From positions 11,918,031 to 11,982,030 of the forward strand of contig NC_091019.1 in assembly GCF_041296385.1 (NCBI RefSeq): 64,000 nt of DNA, given 5' to 3'. Position 1 is the first letter of the stretch. Each line of letters begins with the position of its first letter. The DNA comes from Aphelocoma coerulescens. Its lineage: Eukaryota; Chordata; Aves; Passeriformes; Corvidae. The translations under genes and the position numbers were made by a program. This document shows positions 50,562 to 64,000 of this stretch, in pieces. The notes under the pieces were generated by a model. It saw only the letters and a list, made by a program, of their open reading frames with translations, made no database searches and was not told the DNA's origin.

Positions 50562-50712
50562 TAGAAATTGACAGAGAACATCTCAAATTGGAAGGGTCCT
50601 ATAAGGATCATCAAGCCCAACTCCCTGCTGCTCTCAGGACTACACAAAACAAAAGCATAAGACTAAGAGCAGTCCAGACACTCTTTGAATTCCGACAAGC
50701 TTGGTTATGTTC
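50562..50712 (-). mobile_element. CR1 LINE 3' fragment, short
   Basis: The + strand reads GAACATCTCAAATTGGAAGG, then a GTCCTATAAGGATCATCAAG block and CCCAACTCCCTGCTGCTCTCAGGACTAC. Next come CATAAGACTAAGAGCAGTCC and TTGAATTCCGACAAGCTTGG. This tracks the antisense 3' end of a CR1 subfamily whose consensus carries 'catatgactaagagc' and 'gaactctgacaggcttgg'. It lacks everything 5' of this point, as expected from incomplete reverse transcription. The 132-codon frame at 50390-50788 overlaps it by chance. Confidence 0.85.
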
Positions 50713-53700
50713 CACATTTACTCTGCACATCTATATAGAACTACTCCAGCACAGCCTTGTGCAGAAGACAAAAAACTCTAGATATTAACTCCAGAGATGG
50801 AAAGCTTGTAGCTAGGGGCCAAAAGTTATGCTCTTTTTCAATTTTAATAGTATTTTTTCCCCCCACATGCACTCAGATTATGCGTATTTCTAAAATACAC
50901 ACCAGAAGTGTCCAGCACAGAGCAGTGATGTATTAAAAAAACCCTGTCACACTTAGAACCTATTAAGGACCCTTGCAATGCTTCTCATTCCATGATTCAA
51001 TACATTGCAGTACAGAATAAAAATGATAGAATTAAGAGCAATATAAAGAAACAAAAAATTTCAGTCAGCATTGAGTAGTTGTCTCCCAGTAGAGTTTTTC
51101 GACTTGCATCCCACACAGCTGGTGCCAACAGCTCAAGAGGGAATTCGGCGAGACAAAATTTTTCCAAGGACTTTGTGTACTTTGAAGTCAATATAGCTAT
51201 CATATGCTACTTCTTAATTCCTGCTTTCTGAATATCTGGGAGCAGCCACTTCTGTTTGATTCAGAAATTGCCTTAAAGAAAGGGGGAAAAAAAAGAAAAA
51301 AGAGACTAATTTCATTGTAACGGAGAGCAGCACTTTAATCTGATGACTTTCAACTTTTACTACCTATTTACTGCACACTGCACCCAGCTGTCTGCATGGG
51401 GAGGTTTGACCCTGATATACAGCACATCTTAAAGCAATGAAGGTCCCTTCTTATTCATTTAAAAAACCCAGGAAATTGTCCAAGTATTTTAGATATTTCT
51501 CCTGACTCTTCAGCAAATGCTCTGATATTTATTTGATTACTTTTCATATTTATGTTTGCCTAATGGTGGTTTATGTGCATATAAGAGCACTACTGGAGGT
51601 CTTCTATCATGTTCCAGGAATGCACTGCTGAGATTTGGTCTAAGTAAAATCCAAATAACATTATCCAAACAACATTTCTCTTCTAATGATTCCTGACTAG
51701 TCATGATAAATTATAGAAAGTCACAAGCAAACTTACTCCAGGAGATCGGTGTTAAATAGCAAAAATAACTGCACTTGTTGCCACATTTATTTTCACATGG
51801 CAAGGCAAAAGAAGAAGCTGGATGCTATGTTAATGAACTGGCTGTTTCCCAACATCCTCTTGAACACATCTGTTGTATCTTTCCCCTGCAAAAATACTTA
51901 TACAAGTAAAATCAGCACTTCCATTCCTTCTTACTTAGCAACTTAATCTGGCACTTTTATTACCCAAAAATGGATTCTAGCAAACGGCCCCAATATCCTA
52001 ATGCAGCCAACATTCTTACTTCTCTTTTTAAACCAACAAGAAAGATGAATCTAATATTTCTAAGAAATATAATATTTTCTAAGTTTTTTGTAAAACCAAG
52101 ACTGGTCAACAGTATATGCAACAGTGAGTAAATTATCTTCTCCTGGCACTACAGTAGCAACAACAAATAAACTGAAATAATTATTAAATTAGTTGTTTTC
52201 TTTGGAAAAGCACCCCAAGAGAGTCCTGATTTCCCCAGTGATCTAACAAGATACTATTTGTACACAGACATTGTCTTAAAAAAACAAAAGTTTTGGAACT
52301 GACTGGTTGATTTAGAATTTATCAGACTGTAGAGCATCAAGTGATGCAAACTAAGTAACAGGGGATGACTGAAATAATAGAAATATATTTCTTTCAGACA
52401 CTATTAAAACTTCATACATATCCCTTAGGGCCATAAAAATATGTGCATAAAAATGCACATATGCTCAGGAGACCTTTAATCTATGAACAGTTTATCAAAG
52501 TCACCAAGTTTAAACAGAGTAAAAACCTTTCTACAGAACAAGGGCTTCCCAATCTGCCTTTCCTACACACTTCTATCTATTACATAGGAAACATGAGATG
52601 TTCTGCATCAAATTTTACATCCTAAGTAATTTCAACTGCATTCACCTCGAGCATTTTAGAAAGCGAGCTCACTTGCAGTCTCCTGGAAAAGCTTTTTAGA
52701 GATACACAAAATCTCTCAAAAACCTAAGTGTTAGGCTAATCCAATAAAACACCCAAAGCATCCCAATTAAACAACAACAAAAAAGTTTTATTTTGAAAAT
52801 TCCACCTTGCTGATAAGTAGCTCCATGTAAACTTGATTCATGTAAATAATTCACAGCATTATGCAGGAAATACTTTAAAAGTTCCAGGGTTTTTATAAAC
52901 TCCAAAGAAAACTATGCATTACTATTAGAACAAAATGTTTGCTTTGTTTTCCAGCTTCTTTTCCCCTCTGGGTGGGATAAAAATATTTCAAGCCAAGCTG
53001 CAGTTAGCGACTAATACAACTGTGCATACCAAAGTAAAACAGATTCATTAAAATATATCTAGCTGTAGAGATCCTCCACAAAGCAAAGATCTATCACAAG
53101 TCATAAAGTGCTGCCTTCAAAATGAAAGCAGAGCTGCATTACACAGACTTTATCTTCAGCTAAAACTCAAACTATCATTTCAATACTCTTCTAATATGTA
53201 ACATTTTAAATTCTATTATTAATGTTGCTTTCTTTAGCTGTTGAATACTCCATGGACACAAACTGAAAGTTGCTAAAAAACTTAGATGCATAAACCTAGA
53301 GTTTTATCTGGAAGTGAAGGGACATCACACCACCTACAGCCAATAAAGACTTTATTAGCCCATCTCAGCTCCACTTAGTGCACCCATTCAGCTTTCAGGA
53401 TTATTCCCAGTAGGTTAAAATCCTGACAGTATTAGTCAGAAAAATTAAATTAGTCTTTACCAAACCACTTTGATATACGTTATTCCAGGGCTCATTAGAT
53501 CAATCCTGAACCATTGAAATGCTTTAGTACTGAGTAGGAAAGAGTGAGACAATTCACAATTGATTTCCTTGGAAGCTAAATTAAATTACAGGGAGTTATA
53601 TGTCTAGTTTAAAAAGGGCAACAACAAGTCAATGCTGTGTGCTTTTTAAAGAAAAAAATTCTCTAATCTCCACTTCCTGGAACAGTCTTTTCCAGTTTCC

Positions 53701-54055
53701 ATTAAGAAAAACCCAACTGACACAGGCATCTAGGTGCCTTTACTTCAGGAAAAATTTTGGGCTTCTGATCTTCCTTTCAAGAGAGGCCTAGAAGGATAAG
53801 GCTCTACTTTGGACATTGTAAATTCTGCACATAAGACTTAATTTATGGCAACTTCAACTTTATTTGGACCATATACAATTTACATGCAGTCTTTTGCTTA
53901 TTATTGCTTTTTCATTGTAAGTTTCCATGGCGTTTTCCATCAGCCATGCAATTGGCTGCCTTCAGATTTGTTACTTTTGAAAATATCTCCCTGACATTTC
54001 CTCAGAGTTGTGCACCAAAATGTGATCTAACATCCTACTAACACCATATTACCTG
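50713..54055. other. AT-rich non-coding sequence, no gene seen
   Basis: Frames are 69 codons or less beyond the CR1 fragment. No RNA gene, repeat family or GC feature stands out; the sequence is AT-rich with frequent A and T runs. Confidence 0.6.
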
Positions 54056-55022
54056 CCCCTAATGGGGATCCCCATAGCTCTGTCCTTGGCCCTGTGCTCT
54101 GCAACATCCTGAATGACTTGGACACAGGACTTGAAGAGATACTAAGTTTGGAGCTGATAAAAAATTGGGAGGAGCTCTTGACTCCCTTGAAGGCAGAGGG
54201 GCCCTGCAGAGAGACCTTGATAGAAGGCTGGGCAATCACCAACTCTATGAAGTTTAACAAGGATAAGTGCTGGATCCTGCACTTGGGATGGGGCAACCCT
54301 GGATGTACGAACAGTCTGGGGAATGAGAGGCTGGAAAACAGTGCCAGGGAAAGGGACCTGGGGGTCCTGGTCAGTGGAAAATTGGATGTGATTCAGCAGT
54401 GCCCTGGCAGCCAGGAGGGCAAAGTGTGTCCTGGGGGCATCAGGCACAGCATCGCCAGCTGGGCAAGGGAGGGATTGTCCCACTCTGGTCTGAGCTGGGG
54501 CAGCCTCACCTCGAGTGCTGGGGCAGTTCTGGGTGCCACAATACAAAAAATATAAAGGTACTGGAGAACATCCAGAGGAGGGCCTCAAGGATGGTGAAGG
54601 TTCTGGAGGAGAAGCTGTGTGAGGAGCAGTTGAGGGCACTTGGTCTGTTCAGCCTGGAGAAGAGGAGACAGAGGGGAGACATCAGAACAGTATTTAACTT
54701 CCTTGTGAGGGGAAGAGGAGGGGCAGGCACTGATCTCTTCTCTCTAGAGAAGAGTGACAGGACCCAAGGGAATGGCCTGAAGTTGTATCAGGGGAGGTTT
54801 AGGTTGGATATCTGGAAAGGGTTCTTAACCCAGAGGGTGGCTGGGCACTTGAACAGGCTCCCCAGCAAAGTGGTCACAGCACCAGCCTGACAGAGTTCAA
54901 GAAGTTCTTGGACAATGCTCTCAGGCACATGGTGTGACTCTTGGGGTGTTCTGTGCAGGGCCAAGAGCTGCACTTTGGAAATATTTGTGCATCTCTTCCA
55001 ACTCAGAATATTCTATGGTAAT
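54056..55022 (+). mobile_element. CR1 LINE fragment, about 0.97 kb, largest in the window
   Basis: The left end already lies in reverse-transcriptase coding sequence (GGGATCCCCATAGCTCTGTC, then LNDLDTGL). The copy runs through the ORF2 C-terminus and the 3' untranslated part, ending CTTCCAACTCAGAATATTCT ATGG, a normal CR1 terminus. It is 5'-truncated. Landmarks include 'atgaagtttaacaaggataagtgctggatcctgcacttggg' (54247), 'gacctgggggtcctggtcagtgg' (54355), 'ctggagaagaggagacagaggggagacat' (54655) and 'ttgtatcaggggaggtttaggttggatat' (54783). Non-LTR retroposons such as CR1 copy RNA by target-primed reverse transcription. This copy cannot do so, because the frame is broken and the 5' part is missing. 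Confidence 0.95.
54094..54890 (+). pseudogene. CR1 ORF2 C-terminal remnant (reverse transcriptase end)
   Basis: Two overlapping frames together cover the end of CR1 ORF2. The first (54094-54555) carries ILNDLDTGL, EGWAITNSMKFNKDKCWILH, LGWGNPGC and ERDLGVLVSGKLD. The second (54399-54890) carries GGIVPLWSE, QPHLE, QRRASRMVKVLEEK, LGLFSLEKRRQRGDI and NRLPSKVV. The shared alignment passes from the first to the second near 54465-54475, consistent with a lost G in a G-rich run. Further small deletions are visible near 54396 and 54440. The final TGA at 54888 follows what looks like a one-base deletion, because the usual C-terminal reading continues in another frame. The missing 5' portion would contain the endonuclease and the catalytic core of the polymerase. 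Confidence 0.85.
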
Positions 55023-58000
55023 AAAAATTAGGAAATGTTTTAGACAGGTGTATCTTTCTACATTTAGTGCTACACAACTTGTTATCCCTTGATATAAGTC
55101 AGGAGGAAGAAGCAGTTGTAACTTTTTCATATAAATGATAAAAGACCACGCCTGTGCACAATTTAGTCGTGATGCCCATTCCTGTCACTTTGAAACTCGC
55201 TAATGGTTAACCACAGAAAAATACTGCAGAACATTAAATGCTAATAGAAACTCGTGTCCACTTCCCCATGGATAAATTTATCAGAACAGACATAAATCCC
55301 TTAACAAGCTTTGCATTGCACAAAAAGACACAAAGTAGTTATTTCATATTTTTGTTTCAGATTACAAAAAGCTTCCCTTCAGGAGCATCAATGTAGCACT
55401 GAAAGCTGGGCTCCAGCCACTGTTTATCAGGACACATGAAAGTAACCAAAAATCAGGTCCTGAGCTGGAAAGCCAGAGAAAGAACATTTGTGTAAACTAT
55501 TCCAATGCCAAAACAATTCCTTGCTATCTAACATGGGCCACACAACTTGCCCAAATACCCAAATTCACTTTCAGATCCACCAACTGTTTTCCATCAAATC
55601 ATTTCTAGCTCTACAGTGACCTGCTCCAAGCAGAACCCAACAGTGCAAAGTCTGAACTTCCAAAATTCAGTGGACAGAGTCACAAGATCTTTGATGATGA
55701 ACTGCTGTTGGTTGGCATGGGGACAGGAAAAAGTCTGCAGACCAGGAAAAATTGGGAAAAGAGAATCAGAATGCTGCTGGGAGCAGTCTGTCTCCAACTC
55801 TGTCATCAACAACAGCCTCCAAGAGCCCAGTAAAAACAAGGGCATGCAACAAGAGTGGAAAGGAAACACATATTTTACCAGCAAGGCAATTCTTCCTAAT
55901 TTTTAGTAGCTCAGAAATTTAACAGAATAGAGCAGCCTTGGAGACTGCATTTTCCACAAGAGACAATGTGGATTGCATGTTACACTAATTAGAGACCTGT
56001 TATTAGTACTGGAGAAATAACCAGCCAGTTGGACAGCCTAAGCCCACAATAAAGTGCAATGTGTGAAACAGTCAGCTCTAGAGGCACTTGGGACAGCAGA
56101 AACATAGCTGCTGTTCTATAAGGGTGCAGCACACTCCTGGCAATTAAACTGGCTGTTGCTATAGAAAGCATTCAGCAATTCATTTGAAGAAGAAAAGAAA
56201 ACAGACCCTTTCCCACAGAGATGCACAGGTTCTGTGTGAGTTTGTTCAACAGGAGGACTTTTAGACTGTCTTAGCTGGTGTTTCCTCTGAGCAGATTCAT
56301 TTGATACTAGATTTTTGGTCACCTGGAATTTTCTCAAGTCAAAATCCATACCCAATACAGTGCTCTGCTTAGTCCTGAAAATGGATTTGTTCTAGTTCTC
56401 CTAATAGTTGAGTATACAAGCAAACATTGTGGTTCCCCCTCTATAAGCAAGGTAGGGTTTAGAGGAAACTACGAGCTAAGAAGCTCAGGCTTTTGTTGTA
56501 ACCTATGTGGCACCCCATGGGTGGTATCTGGAGAGGAATCAAAAATGCATGAAAAGATGAAAAAATGGACTTCTGGCATGGCAGGAGCAATTTTATGCTT
56601 TAGAGTACATGTATTACACCATATGCATATGTACATACTATTCTGAAGAAAGTTCCTATTACACTCTCATCTTTCTAATGCCTGAACCCAAGTCATAAGG
56701 TCAACAGTTGTGATACACATCAAATCCAATTAGGCTCCCTGCAGGTTGTCATTTTTCCCTGCATTAAACACTACGGTGTAAAAGAAACAGCCTAGTAAAT
56801 AAAGATGCTTAGACACTAAATCTCCTAAGACCACAGCTGTCTAGTTGCTGCTTTTTACCACAACTCCATTACATAAAAAAATCACTTGTCACACTATATC
56901 TATCTTTTAAAGCAAATATACTTCTTCCATTTTATCTGCTAAAAGTGTTCCTGACCTACAGTTAGTGGACTCTTAGCACCTTCCCATGTTCCTTCTCCTT
57001 GCAGTGCAGCATTACTATCTCCATAATAACAACTGCTTCAGTGACATGGATTATAAATGAGCTCTTTTCCAAGAGAAGTCTAAGTTTTACAGAAAGAACA
57101 TATTCCACAAAGCTTTTATTTAGAGTATTTGCATAGAAATAACCTTGCACTGAAGGAAAGAGTGGACAAAAGACAGAGAAACTCCACAAACGGTCAGCAG
57201 CAGTAAGAGGTGAAGGGAACACCTTGCAATGCTTTGATTTCTAATTAGAATGCAAGATGCTTGAAGCAAATCGTACATCTGAGATGGTCAATTAAGAGTG
57301 CTGTCATTGTTCTTCCACTGTAAGACCCCCTCAACCTTGCAAAAGACAGAAAATCATTACAAAATGGTTAATGCTTCAGTGTCTAGGTAGCTATCCTTTG
57401 GAGAACAAAAAGCTTATTTATATCAAAATACAGATTCAACTCGAGTAATTTTATCTTCTGGTTTCCAAGGAGACAAGTGACCTCCATATACTTCTCCTAA
57501 CAAGTGTACCAAAGTCATATCATAGCAAGTAAAGCCATGAAAACCATAAGAAAGTAGCTCAATTCAGAGACAATCTGCTGCTCAAACCTGAAGTTTAACA
57601 GCTTGGGTAGTTTGCCAACACAGCTTCGCTTTGGTGTCGCTTCCCAAGCTTCCTTTTAACAGAGCATTCTCTGTAATAGATATTGCCAGTCTTTACCTCA
57701 AGGGAAAATAACAGGCAGGAAAAGCTCCAATATGGAAGCACAGACAGTATATTACAACCAACAATAAGGGCAATAATCTAACTTTAGCACTCGTGGGGCA
57801 AACCTTCTTGAGATCCAAAATCCATCCTTTCACAGCCCATCAGCAACTCTTTGAAGCCAACATTTATGTTGTATCAGCAATTTTCTATTTTAGTATCCCA
57901 GAATCTCAGGAGGATTCTGCTTTCTTCCTCAGCCAAGCTCAGGAAACCTACTGGAGCCCACAGTATGTCTAATCACATTTTCAATGCCTTCCTAATCTAC

Positions 58001-61000
58001 AAAAAGCAGATTTGTTTTGGCAAAGTGCATAAGAGATTCGCTGTCTTTCCCCATACCCCTATTGAGTGTCACTCACATGTTCACAACTAGGGAAACAAGG
58101 AACTAGCTTTTTCTTGGAGAAACTGCTCCAAGTTTCTCCCATTAAAGTTCACCATCCATTCCCAGGTAGCTGCACACATTTTGACTTCCTTGTGTCACTC
58201 ACCCTCATTTTCCTGCTGTTGTTTTTCCATGCATTCACTGTAGGCAGAATGCTGTAAAGCTGACATGGAGATGGTGAGCTGCAGGACTCCGGGGTGCTGC
58301 TGGGAGCAAAGAGCGTGCCTGGGGTAACTTATGACTAATCTCAGCCTGTCCTGATCTATCTCAGCTGACAGCAATAAAAGGAATCAAAAAGAAAAACAAA
58401 ACATTAATATATATGAAAGCCCTAGACACCAGTTCTACGTTGTAACTGTGCAGTAGATTCATAGGTTCTTTGTGGCATTTCCAAGATCAGCTTTAAAACC
58501 CTGTGCTACTTGTGTGGTAGGGCTAGGAAAGGGGCTTTGAGACATTCACAACTGTTGATAGCAAATTCCACCATCCTAAGCATCTACCTGGGCACAGACT
58601 AACCAAAAATTCAGGAAAAGTGACAAGGAAAAGTTTTGATCCAGGAGACAGAAAAAAAAGGAGGTGGAAGAGACTGTTATTTTAGACCTGACTAATGAAG
58701 CATTTGAGAATATAAATGTGTGAAGGTGTTTTGAATGAGATCATGAGAGACAGCACCAGTGATCCTGCAGAAAGTAAGAAGTGAGAAAAGCTGAACAGGA
58801 ACAAGACAGCTCTAGGTCAAACTCACAGGTGCATCAGATGAAGTGCAGTGCTAACAGACATGGGAGAAAAACATCAGCATTAATGCCAGAATTGGGGGTT
58901 GCAGTACAAAGTGGATTTCTGGAAAGACACAAATAGCAATAAGAAACATAAAAAACTAGACCTAGACAAACACAAGTCCAGGATTTCTCCAATAATACAA
59001 ATTGCAAATGCAAAACTCCCCAAACACTTTAAATACCTGTTTTGCTTAATCTTCAAAGAAGACTAAGAGATCAGATATTGAGTATAGCTGGTGATAAGAG
59101 AAAACAGAATAAGGAAAAGAGCTTAAAACAAAACCAGTCCCAACACCACACAAAATCCCCACATACACAATGATAAGGATATCTTGCTGGAAAACCGGTC
59201 TTGTTATTTTATTTCCCTTGATCCTGCAGCTGAAAAAGCACACAGAAGAGAAAGTAACAAAAGAAAACCCACATGGCAGAGGCCTGGTGAATGCTCAGGT
59301 GCAGGGCTTTCATCCATTACCAACTCAACAGCAGAATTGTCACTCAGGTTTTTTACTCATTCTGATTTGTGACAAGTTTTACTGGCAACCAGCTGTAATC
59401 CAGGTTCCTTTCTACTACAGAATTCTACATTTTCACATCCTTTTGTTGCCTTACACAAGCTGCTGTATCATATCCTACCTCTTGACCAGTCAAGCATGTC
59501 TTACACTCTCAGTTGGTTGGTAATTCTCTCCTTTCCACCTATTTGCATAAAGGACAGTAATTTTGTACAGGACAAATAGAGTCAGTACTCACAGAAAATT
59601 ATTTTTAGAGAAAAAGTGCTGAAGTTACCACTTTTGTGCTTCCCTGTCTTTGAGGTTTTCCAAGAAATCTGTTTAGCTCATACATAGAGCATCTCCCTGC
59701 TACTGCAAGCTCTCTCATTACACGGGTAGAAAAGAAAATGAATCTGAAATCAAGTGCTGAGCATTCACAGGCCTGTGCTCGATCTTCCTTCTCCTTGGAA
59801 GCACAACCTCACCTAATTACAAGGCTCTCAGCACTGCCAGCTGTGTGGTACAACATGACACAGGTGTGCAGCATTGTTTCAGAAACAAGATGAGAAACAC
59901 AGGCCTCTCACACTGGAAGCTCTGTGACAGGGTATTGTCCAGAATTCCTGTGCTGATAAGCATTTGATGATACAGAAGGTTATATAAATAGACAGATAGA
60001 TGAAGGTGGATAGGAAGAGATGTGACAGAGAGTGACAAACACATTTTAGAGTACAAGTCTTCCAGCACAGTCAGCAGAATGCCCAAGGCAAAGTGGTATT
60101 TTATTAAAGTAACTCACATAGCACGGAGAAAGGCTAAGCAGGGTTATCAAACCTTCTCCTTTCGTCACAAATAAAAAAAAAAGACTGCTGCCTACCATTT
60201 AAAGAAAGGTCTGACTGTTATGAACCTTAGCCATGGAATTCTCACTAAAACTGCTGCTTTTGCAAAAGGTCTTCTCTCTCCCACTGGCAAGCAACGAAGT
60301 ATCGGACTGCGTTCAAAAGTCCTCAAACTAAAAGTGAAGTAACAGACACAAAACTGCAACTATGTCATAGAGCTGTAGATCAAAAAGTTGCATGATAATT
60401 TGGCTGAGCACTATTTTTTTTTTTTTACTATAATCAAAGCTCTTCAGGTCTGTGCCCTTTGTGATTTATCAATAAACATGTGAGTCATATTTGCAGCTGC
60501 TTGTCAATCTTAATTCGAGGGAAGTAAAGGATCTACTTTACCTGCCACAATGTAAATTTATCATGGAATTGGCTATTTTATCTCTAATTTATCATAGGAG
60601 AGCACAGGATCCCTGCAGCAGAAAGTCTTCCAGTGACTCACAGCTGCTGGGTGTGAGTGTGTGTGTACTTAGCTTAACATCACTGAACATCATTGTCTTC
60701 AACCACCAGCCTGCTGATCTTTCAAGGCAGCAGGATGCTGGCAAGGCCTCAGCACACCTGTAGCACTCCAGGAATCTTAGGTATTGCCACTCTTCGTTTA
60801 CTGTTCTCCTCATCCCTTTTAGAAAAGAGTTTAAATTTGACAATAACCATGTGCATGCAGTTAGCTTTGATATAAAGCATTTCCTGAAATCTCTTAATAA
60901 AACAAATATGAACCAACAGTAGGTCATTCAAGTATGATAAGTTCTCATTCAGACTGAAAACTCAAGATCTTAAAACTGATTCTGAAAATTCAAGACCTGA

Positions 61001-64000
61001 AAATTGATTTTCCATTACTGATGTTGCATTAAGAAACTGTGTCTACAGATTAATTCTAATCTGGATTTTCTATTCCCAATCTACTCTGAGAACATCAACC
61101 ATCTTCCAACATACCAACATCCAAACTCCCAAACTTCCAACATAAATTCTTCTATTTACAGATTGGATATTGCATTAAATTCAAAGTAAGTCCTTTGCAA
61201 AAATGATAAACTCAGTTTTGCAAGAGAGAATATCTTTTATAAATATCCTTCATCATCAAAAGGGCTAATTTTTTTTTTAAATTCTTCCATTCAAATGGTT
61301 GAAGAACCACACTTGGGCAGCTGCCTAGACACATCCCTTCTTGAGAAGTTTTTGAATGCATCAGTGAAAATGTGCTCAGACTGAATTTAATCTCTCTGAA
61401 AAATCATGTGCACAGCTTTTTTGATAAGCTCATGGTGTATCCACTGAGGAAGGCTTTACCACACACACCCATGCTGGCTCACTTGGATGGAAGCCAGGCT
61501 TTCCAAGAGATCCGCTGCCATGGCGAGATCATAGCAGGTTGACACATTTTTCAAGAGAGCACAGCACACAAAGTACTCCCTGTGCTTCTTCTAAAGAGAG
61601 GCTCTCCTTGGAAAAACCTAGCCCAAAGGGAAGGGTGGGGGTGGGTGGAGAGCTTGAGCCTTTTTCCTTAAGCTCTGAAAATGTAATGTAATTGCACAGG
61701 GAAAGGCTACACACAAACACTGTTAGTGCTATTAGTGAACAGGACAGCTTTCTGTGAAAGAATAACCATCTCTGAGAGTGAAAATGTGTGTATGTTTATT
61801 GAGTTGCTTATGTAAATGCATTCTTTCAACAGGCTTTCCAATAAAAATTTTAGTTATGATTTGTCCTGCTTAGATATAAACTCAATTTATCTACCAAAGT
61901 AAACACAGCATAGAAATTAAGTTATATATTTCTAGGCTAGAGATGTCAAGCAGAAGGTTGGAAGTCCAGAAAATAGAATAAAGAACGAAATTCAGTAATC
62001 CATACACAGCTGCCTGAAGGTTGGGAAGAGGAGCAGGTGGACTAAATAGTACTAAGAATCACCATAGGAAGGCCTGTAAACCTAGAATTGTTATTAGATT
62101 AGACCTCTATTTTGGACAAAAATTATTTCACTGACTACCTAGAGAATCAGGTTGGTATCACTTGGCTAGGTTCATTACTTGGAATAAAGCTTAGACTGTG
62201 AACAGAGATCAGGAAAGCAGGGGTTAATGACCTAAGATGATGCCTGATTCTAGCAATGATAAATGAGAAAAAAGCTTTCTTTATATGGGAAATCAGAGCA
62301 TGTTTATTCTGGACTCATTGCTCCAGCTGGGCGTCTTACAGAGGATGTAAGTATTCAAAAATGTAACCCAAATTCTAGTTCAAACCTGGGTAAGAGATAC
62401 ATCTTTCTTCCATCTGATACATTTATGGTGTAAGCATGAGTCAATGATTTATAATTTAAATGGGAAGTGCAAGTCACATGGCCAGGGATATATTAAGTGA
62501 TGAGGGGAAAAAAATCTTCAGGACTAGATCTTAAAAAAATTCTAGCATGGGAAGAGAAATAACAGCCCAATGGTCATGGCTGAGACTGTAGTCAGGGATG
62601 GCTCAAGGAAGGAGAATTCATGAAGCTGACATGAGCATTAAATCATAAAAGACAAGAAAGACCACCGCTAAAAAAATGATAAAAAAATATAAGTGAGGTA
62701 GAAACTATACCAGAAATATAATTTGTACCTGCCCCATTTTAGCCCTGTAGCTCTTAAAAAATCCAGCACCCATTTGTGCCTCTCCCCAGTCCTGCAGAAC
62801 GGACTGTGGCTCCCTGTCCTGTCCGTAGCACTCACTTCATCCCTACGAGCCCTTCAAGATTCAGCCCTACTTTCAGTTTGGCAGATGCTCCCGAAGTGAG
62901 ACTTGGAGGAAGCAGGGCTAAATGAGCTGTCACTCCAGTTCAGGCAAGTACTCACCAGCCCTGCAACTACACTTGGATGCAGCTTTCAGGAGAGGGGAGA
63001 GGCAGGAGTGAGTTGAGTGCTGCAGGCTGAGAGCATTCCAGGTGGCCTGGGGACTGTGGACAGAGGTGTAAACATGCTGCCACTGGCAGGAGGGTACGGC
63101 AAGTCCCACTGCAAGGCTGAAAGATGGAATTTAGGTTAAGGATAGAGCTTGGGAAAGGAGAGCATATGCAGCTGAGTGATAGACCTTGACATGCTCACAC
63201 AGCTAAAATAAGAGCTTGAAGTAACAGGAAGAAATGTTAACGTCACTCCTTCTAAAGCTGGTATGAGACTCGTGAGTACAGCTTAGGATGTGGCTGGTCA
63301 GGGAAAGAGAAACTCTAGAGGTGAAACTAGCCATGGATTGTAAAGATGGAAAATTAAGACACATGGATGAAACCACAGAGGACTCACTACTCCTGCTATA
63401 GCAGGTACAGAGCCTCTGGCAATAATTCAGAGGAGAGGTTAGGCTGGTTTAAAGTTGGGCATGCAGAGCTAGAAAGCTGAAATTGATGGTGATTGTTTAA
63501 AACCTCACATGGAAAAAATGAAGACTGGAGGGAGGAGAGGGAATTAATCCATCACTTTTTAAGACAGATACCAGTTTATGGTAGCAAAAAGGCTGGATTT
63601 AGAAATAAGAGCCCCCAGAAGGCTGCTATTGCTCCTCGAGTGCTGAGCACAGCTAATTCAGTTAGCATTTGTCCAACAGCATAAGCTCTGCCTTCCCAAA
63701 AATCAAGTACAATGGGACAGGTCTAAAGGCCTGACAGAAATATCTGCCACAGAAGACTAAACTTTAGACTCAAGTAATGCTCCACACAAATGTCACACAA
63801 AATCAGTGCTTCCTAAAAGAGCAAGTAACCATCATCATCAGCGTCCAATAAAGTGCTCTTCTTTTTACCAGCTAACAGAGGTCTTAGTACATCATAAGTA
63901 GTGCACATAGTAAAAAAACAAAGGCTTCAGATTTCGAGTGCTACCTCTCTGGAATTTGTAAGCATCTCTTGAAAGGCAGATCTTGTGAGGTTGAAGTAGT
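55023..64000. other. Non-coding sequence to the window end, no gene seen
   Basis: The longest frames are 119 codons (55547-55906, +) and 117 codons (59170-59523, +), neither recognisable. Minor simple tracts include a T run near 60414-60427, a GT-rich tract near 60653-60667, and a CA tract near 61461. The 62.75-63.15 kb part is GC-richer but has no identifiable content. No RNA gene or repeat family was recognised. Confidence 0.55.

Noticed and set aside
1..64000. CRISPR array, tRNA/rRNA genes, bacterial operons
   Set aside because: No regularly spaced repeats, no cloverleaf or rRNA signatures seen, and no dense coding; the sequence is of vertebrate type.

Overview
This window looks like vertebrate, most likely bird, non-coding DNA. 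The case for a bird is the repeat content: several CR1-type LINE fragments with the characteristic CR1 3' end, and solo LTRs that resemble, from memory, endogenous-retrovirus LTRs of songbirds. Base composition is AT-rich, CpG is generally sparse, and there is no bacterial gene density. The longest open frames (171 and 165 codons) lie antisense to CR1 copies. I found no host protein-coding exon, tRNA, rRNA, CRISPR array or operon-like block. The window may be intergenic or part of a very large intron; the sequence alone does not tell which.

Layout. A CR1 tail touches the left edge (1-70). AT-rich unique sequence follows to about 11.9 kb, with an (AAAC)5 tract, a dense CpG patch at 5.58 kb, a 27-bp and a 20-bp tandem duplication, and a GC-rich, CpG-containing block at 10.2 kb. 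From 11.89 to 12.49 kb is a 3' CR1 fragment (+), followed closely by a probable solo LTR (12736-13373, +). From 13.4 to 22.0 kb I see no gene. At 22021-23372 is a 1.35-kb solo LTR (-) with terminal TG..CA and flanking ACTC. It carries a 19-G run, and a 21-A run lies about 105 bp beyond it. From 23.4 to 36.2 kb is unique sequence. A compact 286-bp solo LTR (36191-36476, -, flanked by ATTC) follows, then unique sequence with a (GCA)7 microsatellite at 39.0 kb. The right third holds a weak old CR1 (44.93 kb, -), a small CpG cluster (45.34-45.43 kb), CR1 fragments at 47.82-48.30 kb (-) and 50.56-50.71 kb (-), and the largest CR1 piece at 54.06-55.02 kb (+), which keeps a broken C-terminal part of ORF2. 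From 55.0 kb to the end I see no gene.

The recognisable content is therefore a graveyard of CR1 retroposons plus three solo LTRs left by recombination of endogenous retroviruses. I did not find a convincing undescribed functional system. The observations most worth a second look are the three solo LTRs with apparent 4-bp target duplications, a charged open frame inside the largest LTR, and the isolated CpG-dense patches. LTR and CR1 family statements rest on remembered consensus patterns and were not checked by any search.
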